Position numbers and translations under genes: made by a program. Below the pieces are notes generated by a model. The model made no database searches. It was not told where the DNA came from and saw nothing but the letters and a program-made list of their open reading frames with translations. This document shows positions 6,638 through 12,969 of a stretch of 12,969 nucleotides of DNA, one piece after another; the stretch's first letter is position 1; each line of letters opens with the position of its first letter. The DNA is from CAYSRJ01 sp964525675 (GTDB lineage: Bacteria; Spirochaetota; B62-G9; DRHN01). Location of the stretch: assembly GCA_964525675.1 (NCBI GenBank), contig CAZGJW010000077.1, forward strand, positions 1 to 12,969, read 5' to 3'.

Positions 6638-7510
6638 ATGAAAAAAAAAGAACAAATCGTAAGTTATATGTTTATACTTCCAGCTTTTCTCCTCGTTTTC
6701 ATTCTGCTGTTAATTCCCATGTTTCAAAATATTTATTACAGTTTTTTTGAATGGGATGGTCTTAAAAAACCTGTTTTTATCGGCTTTCGAAATTATAGCA
6801 TGTTTCTTTCCGATGAAAATTTTCTTATTTCATTCAGAAATACTCTCATCTGGGTAGGATTTACACTTATTTTCCCGGTTATGGGGGGACTGCTTATAGC
6901 AATTTTTGTAAGAGGTTTGGCATTTGAAAAGTTTTTTAAATCAATATTTTTTATCCCTCTCACTATCTCTTTCGTAGCAACAGGTATCATTTGGACCTAT
7001 ATGTTCAGCAGGGAGTATGGGGTATTAAACAATTTATTCAACCTTTTTGGTATCGAAGCGAAGGTGTCGTGGCTCACCAATGTTCCTCTCAACACCTTTT
7101 CACTTCTCATCGCATGGACATGGCAGCAGCTCGGCGTAAACATGGTTCTATTTCTCATGGGGCTTGCGACAATCCCCCAGGATCCAATAGAAGCAGCTAT
7201 TATAGATGGTGCAAATAAATGGCAGACATTCGTGTATATAACCTTCCCCATGTTACGGCCGATTACAACCATTGTTATAACCATGGCGATGGTGAACTCG
7301 TTCAAGGCCTTTGATATAATTTATGTTATGACCCGGGGAGGGCCATATCGTTCGTCTGAAACTCTTGCGGTGACGATGTTCAGAGAAACATTCACCCTGT
7401 TCAGAATGGGTTACGGTGCTGCAATTTCGGTTTTCCTCTCAATTATCGTTATAACAGTTTCAGCCTTCTATATAAAGAGAATGGCCCGAAAAGATCTCCT
7501 CTATTATTAA
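6638..7510 (+). CDS. Sugar ABC transporter permease, MalF/UgpA-type
   Basis: A 290-residue inner-membrane protein with about six transmembrane helices, starting with one at residues 8-29. It carries the cytoplasmic EAA loop that docks the ATPase, at residues 185-204 ('EAAIIDGANKWQTFVYITFP', with the invariant Gly at 191). Other family landmarks are 'WDGLKKPVFIGFRNYSMFLSD' (39-59), 'FKSIFFIPLTIS' (100-111) and 'IIYVMTRGGPYRSSETLAV' in the C-terminal third. The length is normal for the CUT1 carbohydrate group. It lies 124 bases after the binding-protein gene, behind the hairpin, and 24 bases before the second permease. The ribosome-binding site is modest (AGAGAGCAGG), which fits lower expression than the binding protein. 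Confidence 0.94.
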   Translation: MKKKEQIVSYMFILPAFLLVFILLLIPMFQNIYYSFFEWDGLKKPVFIGFRNYSMFLSDENFLISFRNTLIWVGFTLIFPVMGGLLIAIFVRGLAFEKFFKSIFFIPLTISFVATGIIWTYMFSREYGVLNNLFNLFGIEAKVSWLTNVPLNTFSLLIAWTWQQLGVNMVLFLMGLATIPQDPIEAAIIDGANKWQTFVYITFPMLRPITTIVITMAMVNSFKAFDIIYVMTRGGPYRSSETLAVTMFRETFTLFRMGYGAAISVFLSIIVITVSAFYIKRMARKDLLYY

Positions 7511-7534
7511 AAGACAGCTGGAAGGACAGAACCG

Positions 7535-8365
7535 ATGAGAAGAAACATTCAAAAAATCCCACTGTACTTTATCGTTGTTGTTTTGGTTTTTATATGGATT
7601 CTTCCGGTATGGACGACATTTCTGGTTTCATTTAAAAGTGCGGAGGATTTTGTCAATCAGAAGTTTTATCAGATGCCTACAAAAATATCATTCCTCGACA
7701 ACTTTAAAAATGTGATGCAGAAGTACAGATTACACGAGCATTTTCTCAACTCACTCCTGTATGCAACTGTCGGGTCGGGCATAGCTATTACAACCGCTTC
7801 CATGGCGGGATTCAGTATTATCAGACTCAAACCACGTTTTAATTTTCTGCTTTTTATTATTATCTACAGTGGAACTCTATTTCCATTTCAGATGTATCTT
7901 ATTCCGATGTATAAATTTTTTAATACTATAGGACTGTACGATACGAGGCTGGGAATGATATTAATATACGCAGCCATATGTATTCCGTTCAGTCTTTTCG
8001 TATACAGAGGTTTTTATACAACAATACCGAAGGAGATTGAAGATGCGGCGAAAATCGATGGATGCGGCCCGCTTAAATCATTCCTGTATATTTTTCTCCC
8101 CCAGTCGATACCACCGACCGCTGTCGTTGCCCTCTTCCAGTGGACCTGGATATGGAATGATCTGCTGTTTGGAATGGTTCTTACACGTTCCCGGGAGGTG
8201 AGACCGATTATGGTTGCATTGGCATCGATGTCGGGATACGCTGGTGGAGTAATACCATTAATTATGACCGGCGTTATTTTTACATCGGTACCGACAATTC
8301 TACTGTTTGTCCTGTTGAGAAAATTCTTTATTTCTGGAATGGTACTTTCCATTTCAAACGAATAG
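7535..8365 (+). CDS. Sugar ABC transporter permease, MalG/UgpE-type
   Basis: A 276-residue inner-membrane permease, the partner of the preceding one. Helix 1 covers residues about 10-30. 'NSLLYATVGSGIAITTASMAGFSIIRL' begins the core. The EAA loop is at 169-189 ('EDAAKIDGCGPLKSFLYIF', invariant Gly at 176), followed by 'WTWIWNDLLFGMVLTR', a signature of this group. The start is backed by GGAAGGA. The two permeases are separated by 24 bases and the UroD-like gene follows 13 bases later, so the three should be co-transcribed. No ATP-binding subunit is encoded in the window; a shared MsmX/UgpC-type ATPase elsewhere probably energises the importer. Confidence 0.94.
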   Translation: MRRNIQKIPLYFIVVVLVFIWILPVWTTFLVSFKSAEDFVNQKFYQMPTKISFLDNFKNVMQKYRLHEHFLNSLLYATVGSGIAITTASMAGFSIIRLKPRFNFLLFIIIYSGTLFPFQMYLIPMYKFFNTIGLYDTRLGMILIYAAICIPFSLFVYRGFYTTIPKEIEDAAKIDGCGPLKSFLYIFLPQSIPPTAVVALFQWTWIWNDLLFGMVLTRSREVRPIMVALASMSGYAGGVIPLIMTGVIFTSVPTILLFVLLRKFFISGMVLSISNE

Positions 8366-8378
8366 CGAGGAGGGGGAA

Positions 8379-9614
8379 ATGACATCTCGAGAAAGAGTAC
8401 TTGCAGCGCTCAACCACAGAGAGCCCGACAAGGTGCCAGTGGATTGCGGCGCAATGAGATCAACAGGCATCATGGCCATTGCCTATAACAGGCTGAAGAA
8501 GCACCTTGGTATCACCGGCGGTGAGACGAAGCTGTACGATTCGGTTCAGCAGCTCGCGCTCCCGGAACAGTGGTATCTGGACAGATTTCATATAGATGCG
8601 GTCGATCTGGAGCAGGCCTTTGCGGATGACCCTGCCGACTGGAAGGACTGGCTGCTTCCGGATGATTCGCCCGCCAAACTTCCGACATGGCTCAAAATAG
8701 AGAAACGGGACGATACATGGGTCTGTGTTGATGGGGAGGGAGATGCTATCGCGCAGATGCCGCATAATTCCCTGTACTTCGACCAGGCAATGTGGCCGCT
8801 TCATGAGGTGCACAAGGATAGCTTCGACGACCTGCCCTATTACCTGGATAAGGTTATGTGGTCGTACATGACGGGTCCGCTCTGGAGGAACTCAGGCAGG
8901 CCTGATTTTTATACGATGCTCAGAGAAAGGGCGAAGAAGCTGTATGAAGAAACCGATTATGCGATCATGATAGGGTTCGGCGGTAACCTCTTTGAATGGG
9001 GGCAGTTTCTCTACCGAACGGACGGGTTTCTCATGAACCTTGTGACCCACAGGGAGGAGATGGAGAAGATGCTGGACCGGCTTACCGAGATACACATTGA
9101 GAATCTGAAGCCGGTTTTAGAGGCGGTTTCTCCATACGTGCAGATCATACAGGTGGGTGACGACCTCGGTATGCAGTCAGGCCCGATGCTCTCCCCGAAG
9201 ATGTACCACGAGATATTCTTTCCGCGGCATAAGAAGATTTACCGGTACATCAAGGATCATTCGGATATATACGTCTTTCTTCACAGCTGCGGTGAGATAT
9301 CGGAGTTTATTCCAGATTTGATAGAGGCAGGTGTGGATGTGCTGAACCCCGTACAGATAAATACCCCGGGTATGGAACCCGAGCGGCTCAAGCGGGAGTT
9401 CGGGAAGGACATCTCGTTCTGGGGTGGCGGCGCGGATACACAGCATATACTGCCTGAAGGGACACCGGATCAGGTTCGGGCCGATGTGAGGAAGAATACG
9501 GAAATATTCATGAAGGGCGGCGGATTCGTATTCAATCAGGTGCACAATATACTTGCCGGCGTGCCTCCTGAAAATATCATTGCTATGTACGATGAAGTGA
9601 ACAGTATCCGATGA
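8379..9614 (+). CDS. Uroporphyrinogen decarboxylase-fold protein, methyltransferase-like
   Basis: A 411-residue cytoplasmic protein of the URO-D/MtaA/MtbA superfamily. It opens with the usual 'SRERVLAALNHREPDKVPVD' (3-22) and has 'GDDLGMQSGPMLSP' (260-273) and 'GGGADTQHILPEGTPDQVRADV' (349-370). 'LHSCGE' (301-306) supplies His302 and Cys304, which in MtaA/MtbA bind zinc. Where those proteins have a third ligand Cys, this one has 'NQVHNILAGVPPENI' (386-400) with His389. That His-type end is one I associate with uncharacterised UroD-like genes beside carbohydrate transporters, so true haem decarboxylation is unlikely. Methyl transfer to a thiol is the closest known chemistry but is not shown. 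The start has GAGGAGGGGG just upstream. The gene lies between sugar permeases and the homocysteine genes, tightly spaced to both. Confidence 0.82.
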   Translation: MTSRERVLAALNHREPDKVPVDCGAMRSTGIMAIAYNRLKKHLGITGGETKLYDSVQQLALPEQWYLDRFHIDAVDLEQAFADDPADWKDWLLPDDSPAKLPTWLKIEKRDDTWVCVDGEGDAIAQMPHNSLYFDQAMWPLHEVHKDSFDDLPYYLDKVMWSYMTGPLWRNSGRPDFYTMLRERAKKLYEETDYAIMIGFGGNLFEWGQFLYRTDGFLMNLVTHREEMEKMLDRLTEIHIENLKPVLEAVSPYVQIIQVGDDLGMQSGPMLSPKMYHEIFFPRHKKIYRYIKDHSDIYVFLHSCGEISEFIPDLIEAGVDVLNPVQINTPGMEPERLKREFGKDISFWGGGADTQHILPEGTPDQVRADVRKNTEIFMKGGGFVFNQVHNILAGVPPENIIAMYDEVNSIR

Positions 9615-9632
9615 GAGGAGAGTATCTTCATC

Positions 9633-10823
9633 ATGGCGAAGACGATTGAAGAAATAAATGAGAAGATAAGAAAGAAAAAGGCATGTGTTTTTACCGCGGA
9701 GGAAATAATCCCCTTTGTGGAGGAGAAGGGATCCAAACGTGCGGCTGAGGAGGTTGATGTGGTAACCACGGGGACCTTCGGCCCTATGTGCTCCTCAGGC
9801 GCGTTTCTCAATTTCGGGCACTCCGCACCCAGGATGAAGATGCAGAACGCATGGCTCAACAATGTTCCCGCCTACGGCGGGCTTGCGGCCTGTGACGTGT
9901 ATATAGGCGCTACGGCGATTCCGGAAGATGACCCGGCAAACAAGATATATCCCGGAAGGTTCCTGTACGGCGGGGGGCATGTCATCGAGGACCTCATCGT
10001 CGGGAAAAAGGTTGTGCTCAGAGCGACATCTTACGGGACCGACTGCTACCCGCGCAAGGAGCTCAAGACAATCGTGACCCTGCAGGATCTCAACCAGGCG
10101 TTTCTCGTCAATCCGAGAAATGCATACCAGAATTACAATGTTGCGGTTAACCTCTCGAACAGAGTCATATACACCTATCTCGGCGTTCTTCAGCCAAACA
10201 TGGCAAACGCAGGATATTCGAGCGCCGGTCAGCTCAGCCCTCTTCTCAATGACCCGTACCTTCGGACAATAGGAATCGGCACGAGAATTTTTTTAGGAGG
10301 AGCACAGGGATACGTATTCTGGGAAGGCACACAGCACAACCCGACGGCCGAGCGCAGTAGAAACGGGGTGCCGGTAGAAGGGGCAGGCACGCTTGCGGTC
10401 ACCGGAGACATGAAGGCCATGAATCCTCGGTACGTGCGGGGTGTTTCAATGGCCGGGTACGGGGCAAGTATGGCTGTCGGTATCGGTATACCGATACCGA
10501 TACTCGATGAGGAGATGCTCGGCTTTGTTGCCGTAAAGGACGAGGATATTTTCGCTTCGGTTGTCGACTACTCCGGTGCATATCCGAAAAGGGAAAGCGG
10601 AATCGTTGCGCGGGTCAATTACAAGGAACTTAAAAACGGTAGAATTATTATCAACGGGAAAGAAGTAATCTCCGCCGGCCTATCGAGTTATCCCATGGCG
10701 CTGGAGATAGCAACCACGCTTCGTGATTGGATCAGAGGCGGTGAATTTTTCCTGTCGGGCAAGGTCGCAGATCTGCCGGGAGTCACTTCAGGTCAAACAT
10801 TCAAGCCGATGAACTGCCAGTAG
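9633..10823 (+). CDS. Homocysteine biosynthesis protein, DUF39/HcyBio (COG1900)
   Basis: A 396-residue cytoplasmic protein of the DUF39 family. Genetic work in methanogens and sulfate reducers links this family, with a NIL-ferredoxin, to making homocysteine from aspartate semialdehyde and sulfide without O-acylhomoserine. Conserved blocks: 'EVDVVTTGTFGPMCSSGAFLN' region (40-60) with Cys53, 'AYGGLAACDVYIGATA' (80-95) with Cys87, 'YPGRFLYGGGHVIEDL' (106-121), 'SYGTDCYPRKE' (133-143) with Cys138, and 'GYGASMAVGIGIPIPILDEEM' (near 285-305). Cys53 and Cys138 are the best candidates for the sulfur-carrying cysteines. The start follows GAGGAG with slightly long spacing. It lies 18 bases after the UroD-like gene and is followed directly by the NIL-ferredoxin, its usual partner. 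A 24-bp perfect palindrome lies inside the coding sequence. Confidence 0.9.
   Translation: MAKTIEEINEKIRKKKACVFTAEEIIPFVEEKGSKRAAEEVDVVTTGTFGPMCSSGAFLNFGHSAPRMKMQNAWLNNVPAYGGLAACDVYIGATAIPEDDPANKIYPGRFLYGGGHVIEDLIVGKKVVLRATSYGTDCYPRKELKTIVTLQDLNQAFLVNPRNAYQNYNVAVNLSNRVIYTYLGVLQPNMANAGYSSAGQLSPLLNDPYLRTIGIGTRIFLGGAQGYVFWEGTQHNPTAERSRNGVPVEGAGTLAVTGDMKAMNPRYVRGVSMAGYGASMAVGIGIPIPILDEEMLGFVAVKDEDIFASVVDYSGAYPKRESGIVARVNYKELKNGRIIINGKEVISAGLSSYPMALEIATTLRDWIRGGEFFLSGKVADLPGVTSGQTFKPMNCQ
10477..10500. repeat. 24-bp perfect palindrome inside the DUF39 gene
   Basis: TCGGTA occurs twice in tandem, followed by TACCGA twice, making a perfect two-fold symmetric 24-bp element centred at 10488/10489. It encodes part of the family-typical 'VGIGIPIPI' segment, so the symmetry may simply result from alternating Gly-Ile and Pro-Ile codons. 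Confidence 0.8.
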
Positions 10824-10861
10824 ATGGTTTTGTGTCGAAAACAGATGGGGGTATCGGAGTT

Positions 10862-11281
10862 ATGGTGAAAACCTATTCAAAAAATATAATGCTGCATTAT
10901 CCTCGGCTTCTTACCGAGCAGCCCGTCATATCTAACCTGATTAAGATGTATGATCTCACCATCAATATTTCAAGGGCACGAATCGGGCAGGATGAAGAGG
11001 GAACGATGGTAATAGAGATTTCAGGCTCAAAGAAAAATGTCAGTGAAGGCCTGAATTATCTCAAAGAAATCGGCGTCACATTCAAGCCTATTTCAAAAGT
11101 TGTCAGGAGGATAGATTCCAGGTGCACGAACTGCGGCGCTTGCACAGCGGTATGCCCGGCAGGCGCGCTTGTGATCGAAGACAGAATCCTGATGGAGGTG
11201 CAATTTATCGAGGAAAAATGCATTGCCTGCAGTCTCTGTATTCCCGCGTGCCCGTACCGGGCAATGGAGATGCACGAGTGA
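10862..11281 (+). CDS. NIL-domain ferredoxin, 2x[4Fe-4S] (homocysteine synthesis partner)
   Basis: A 139-residue cytoplasmic electron-transfer protein. Residues 5-80 form a NIL domain ('LHYPRLLTEQPVISNLIKMY...VNISRARI'-type pattern). Residues 88-130 hold two complete C-x2-C-x2-C-x3-C-P clusters (Cys88, 91, 94, 98 and Cys120, 123, 126, 130), each able to bind a [4Fe-4S] centre. NIL-ferredoxins next to DUF39 are known to be needed for homocysteine formation in anaerobes, presumably delivering electrons or handling sulfur. The ATG at 10862 gives the usual N-terminus and has GGGGG about ten bases before it. An in-frame GTG at 10832 would add ten residues but has no ribosome-binding site. It is the last gene of the operon; no clear terminator follows, only a weak GACAAC/GTTGGTC pairing near 11298-11316. 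Confidence 0.9.
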   Translation: MVKTYSKNIMLHYPRLLTEQPVISNLIKMYDLTINISRARIGQDEEGTMVIEISGSKKNVSEGLNYLKEIGVTFKPISKVVRRIDSRCTNCGACTAVCPAGALVIEDRILMEVQFIEEKCIACSLCIPACPYRAMEMHE

Positions 11282-11354
11282 ATAAAATAGTTGACTGTGA
11301 CAACCGCCTGTTGGTCGCATAATCAACGAGTATCGTGTAGTACCAGAAAGAGAG

Positions 11355-12086
11355 TCAGTTCAGGAGCTCTATCTCGCCCCAGACACCGAGCTTATACCCT
11401 ATAATAATCAGTCCGCCACGCACATCGGAGTTATTTTTCACAAAATCCATTGCTCCGGCGATGTCCTCCTCTATTTTGACCATATTTCCGATCGCAGTCG
11501 CAAAGACATCAGCGGTTACCGCTGAATCGGCAATGACTACAACAGCATCCGTATTACCAAAGCTTTTTGAGTGGCCGACCTTCTTCGAAGAAGTGCAGAC
11601 ACCGAACTCTCTACTGTTTCCCCTGAGCCGTATTTTTATCTTGTCCCTGAACGGTGAATCCTCTCCTGCATATACGAGTAGTGTTCGTTCGCGGCCTGTT
11701 TTTATAAAGATATCTCCACCGTTTTCAACGATGGTTTCCCGGGTATGGCTGAGGAGGCCGCGACCGACAAACTCGGCAATGGCCCCTGCAACGCCAGCCA
11801 TAGGCCCAACTCCGGCACACATAGCGTTTCGTATCATCACGTTGATCATCTCGAATTCCGATGTGAAGGACACCGGTTTCAGAGATGTGAGAAAAGAAGG
11901 CACGTCCCTTATTGTTTGTTCAAGCTCGGCCCGGTGTTTTAAAACCAAATCGGATGCCAGGCGGCGCAGGTCTTTTGGGGCAAATATCTGCAGGTCGGTT
12001 TCGCCGTGCATAATCCTGAATGACTGCAGATCGGCAGGTTTTTGCCAGCTTCTGTAAAACCGGCTGGTATACTCATCCGCTTTCAT
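11355..12086 (-). CDS. UPF0280 family protein (COG2122), ApbE-like, linked to homocysteine synthesis
   Basis: A 243-residue protein related to ApbE flavin transferases. Visible family blocks are 'FRIMHGETDLQIFAP' (23-37), 'AGVGPMAGVAGAIAEFVG' (91-108), 'IVENGGDIFIK' (119-129), 'FGVCTSSKKVGHSKSFG' (161-177) with Cys164, and 'TADVFATAIGN' (191-201). COG2122 was found in methanogens as a third, helper gene for the DUF39 and NIL-ferredoxin homocysteine route; its chemistry is not settled. The ATG overlaps the stop of the small membrane protein gene (ATGA junction), so the two are translationally coupled. It faces the NIL-ferredoxin gene tail to tail across 73 bases, so it is close to its functional partners but on a separate transcript. 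Confidence 0.88.
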   Translation of the reverse strand: MKADEYTSRFYRSWQKPADLQSFRIMHGETDLQIFAPKDLRRLASDLVLKHRAELEQTIRDVPSFLTSLKPVSFTSEFEMINVMIRNAMCAGVGPMAGVAGAIAEFVGRGLLSHTRETIVENGGDIFIKTGRERTLLVYAGEDSPFRDKIKIRLRGNSREFGVCTSSKKVGHSKSFGNTDAVVVIADSAVTADVFATAIGNMVKIEEDIAGAMDFVKNNSDVRGGLIIIGYKLGVWGEIELLN

Positions 12087-12361
12087 CTGAGTACCTTTTT
12101 CCCCTTTGCCGTAAAAATATATCTGAGGATTGCAAGAAGCAGTATGAGTTTTACGAAGGAAAACACGATTGCATCCAGAACGGAAATTTTACCGAATAAA
12201 ATGACATCCATCTCCGGAAAATATGAGCGAATGAGAGAGATCGGGAAAAATATGAGGGCTAAAACTATTATCCAGATATTCTCGCGAAGCTTCTTTCTGA
12301 TGATGAACACGACGGCTGTTGCAAACAGTATAAAGGAGAGCAGAAGATCGATAAATTGCAT
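12083..12361 (-). CDS. Small three-helix membrane protein of unknown function
   Basis: I do not recognise this family. From the ATG at 12361 it is 92 residues and almost all membrane: helix 1 'FIDLLLSFILFATAVVFII', a basic turn (RKKLREN), helix 2 'WIIVLALIFFPISLI', a short loop with 'RSYFPEMD', helix 3 about 'VFSFVKLILLLAILRYIF', and a basic tail 'AKGKKVLR'. I chose 12361 because GAGGAG lies eight bases upstream. An in-frame ATG at 12421, three bases after the kinase stop, would add 20 residues but has only a weak GAGG. The gene lies between a histidine kinase and the COG2122 gene and overlaps the latter, so a role connected with either signalling or this flavin-type protein is possible. No function can be assigned. 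Confidence 0.7.
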   Translation of the reverse strand: MQFIDLLLSFILFATAVVFIIRKKLRENIWIIVLALIFFPISLIRSYFPEMDVILFGKISVLDAIVFSFVKLILLLAILRYIFTAKGKKVLR

Positions 12362-12400
12362 GGAAAGGCTCCTCTGCCGACTTTTTGCAAAGAGGGCTGT

Positions 12401-12418
12401 CCCTGCATCGCGGCAGGG
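12401..12418. other. Small hairpin between kinase and membrane-protein genes
   Basis: CCCTGC (12401-12406) and GCAGGG (12413-12418) are exact inverted copies with a 6-base loop. There is no T-run, so it is not a terminator. It lies just inside the gap between the kinase stop and the preferred start of the small membrane protein and could modulate downstream translation. Confidence 0.3.
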
Positions 12419-12424
12419 CATAAT

Positions 12425-12969
12425 TTACGCCTCGGACTGCCGTGCTGAGGGAAGCGTAAAGTAAAATACCGTTTTTTCGTTTTGTTCCGATTGAACGGTA
12501 ATTTCGCAGTGGGCTGTTTCCAGGATTTTTCGAACTAGGGCGAGGCCGATTCCGTATCCCTGCACATGGATACTGCCGTTTTCCCGGTGGAACAGTTCGA
12601 AGATGAGCTCCCGGTTTTCAAGAGCAATGCCGATGCCGTTGTCCTCCACAAAAAACTGGCACAAACCCTCCGAAGCCAGGGGGCCGGTATCTGTCGAGCC
12701 GATTTTAATACAGGGTACTGTCCCGGGCTTCGCGTATTTAATTGAGTTATCGATCAGATTTGAAAAAACTCGCTGCAGGCCTCGACGGTAGAAATATACT
12801 GAAGGAAGTTCGTTTTCAACGGTGAGTGTAATATTCTTCTCCTTCAAGGCGGGTGTAAAGTTGACGATAATGTCCTTGAGAACATCCGAGGCGTGGATAT
12901 TTTCCCACAGTTCATTGACCTTGCCGATTTTCGAAAATTCAAGAAGCCCTTCGGTTATTGATTCCATTA
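12425..12969 (-). CDS. Sensor histidine kinase (C-terminal part, cut by window end)
   Basis: The last 180 or so codons of a histidine kinase that begins outside the window. The visible part starts at the end of the HisKA dimerisation helices ('LLEFSKIGK'), so the phosphorylated His is not in view. The HATPase_c domain is complete: N box 'NLIDNSIKYAKPG' (70-82 of the visible part), G1 box 'VEDNGIGI' (107-114), F box 'IFELFHREN' (122-130), and G2 box 'GYGIGLALVRKI' (137-148). All ATP-binding motifs look intact, so an active kinase is expected. The sensor region and the partner response regulator are not seen. It heads a minus-strand set with the small membrane protein and the COG2122 gene. Confidence 0.92.
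   Translation of the reverse strand, partial: MESITEGLLEFSKIGKVNELWENIHASDVLKDIIVNFTPALKEKNITLTVENELPSVYFYRRGLQRVFSNLIDNSIKYAKPGTVPCIKIGSTDTGPLASEGLCQFFVEDNGIGIALENRELIFELFHRENGSIHVQGYGIGLALVRKILETAHCEITVQSEQNEKTVFYFTLPSARQSEA

Noticed and set aside
8379..9614. Calling the UroD-fold gene hemE (haem synthesis)
   Set aside because: It has zinc-type H-x-C features and a sugar/homocysteine gene setting, with no other haem genes nearby, and it is longer than typical HemE.
11461..12057. A 198-codon open frame on + opposite the UPF0280 gene
   Set aside because: The minus-strand product shows family motifs, while the plus-strand one is Ser/Arg-rich without any domain.

Overview
This roughly 13 kb window looks like part of the chromosome of an anaerobic, heterotrophic bacterium. 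Three things suggest this. It carries a sugar-type ABC importer. It has the oxygen-independent homocysteine module (DUF39/HcyBio, a NIL-domain ferredoxin and a COG2122/UPF0280 protein) that is typical of strict anaerobes. The solute-binding protein starts with a signal peptide ending in a 'FAAGSKE'-like processing region, a style I associate with Spirochaetota. The phylum call is an inference from style, not proof.

Layout, left to right. (1) Positions 1-1247, + strand: the end of an SsuC/TauC-type ABC permease, then a Gfo/Idh/MocA sugar oxidoreductase. (2) A small DUF4404 protein lies on the - strand (1332-1607), with a good promoter of its own. It is divergent from (3) a 614-residue phosphomannose-isomerase-like cupin protein (1869-3713) with an N-terminal domain resembling a uridine kinase whose P-loop has lost its Lys. 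(4) A LacI-family repressor (3976-5001) sits behind a strong sigma70-type promoter, on which a 46-bp CG-centred palindrome is superimposed; this is very probably its own operator. (5) Positions 5224-11281 are a likely long operon: sugar-binding protein, two MalF/MalG-type permeases, a UroD-fold methyltransferase-like protein, DUF39/HcyBio, and a NIL/2x[4Fe-4S] ferredoxin. A strong intercistronic hairpin separates the binding-protein gene from the permeases. No ABC ATPase is present, so a shared one encoded elsewhere is expected. (6) A convergent - strand set (12969-11355) holds the C-terminal half of a sensor histidine kinase, a small three-helix membrane protein, and the UPF0280/COG2122 protein overlapping it by an ATGA-type junction.

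The most interesting reading is that sugar import, a Zn-thiolate-type UroD methyltransferase homologue and homocysteine synthesis are transcribed together, with the third known homocysteine gene (COG2122) facing them a few dozen bases away. One hypothesis is that the UroD-like protein uses homocysteine (or a related thiol) as methyl acceptor, or that the imported compound brings the methyl group or sulfur. The rest of the window is ordinary sugar-catabolism gene content. I see no CRISPR array, tRNA, rRNA or transposase.
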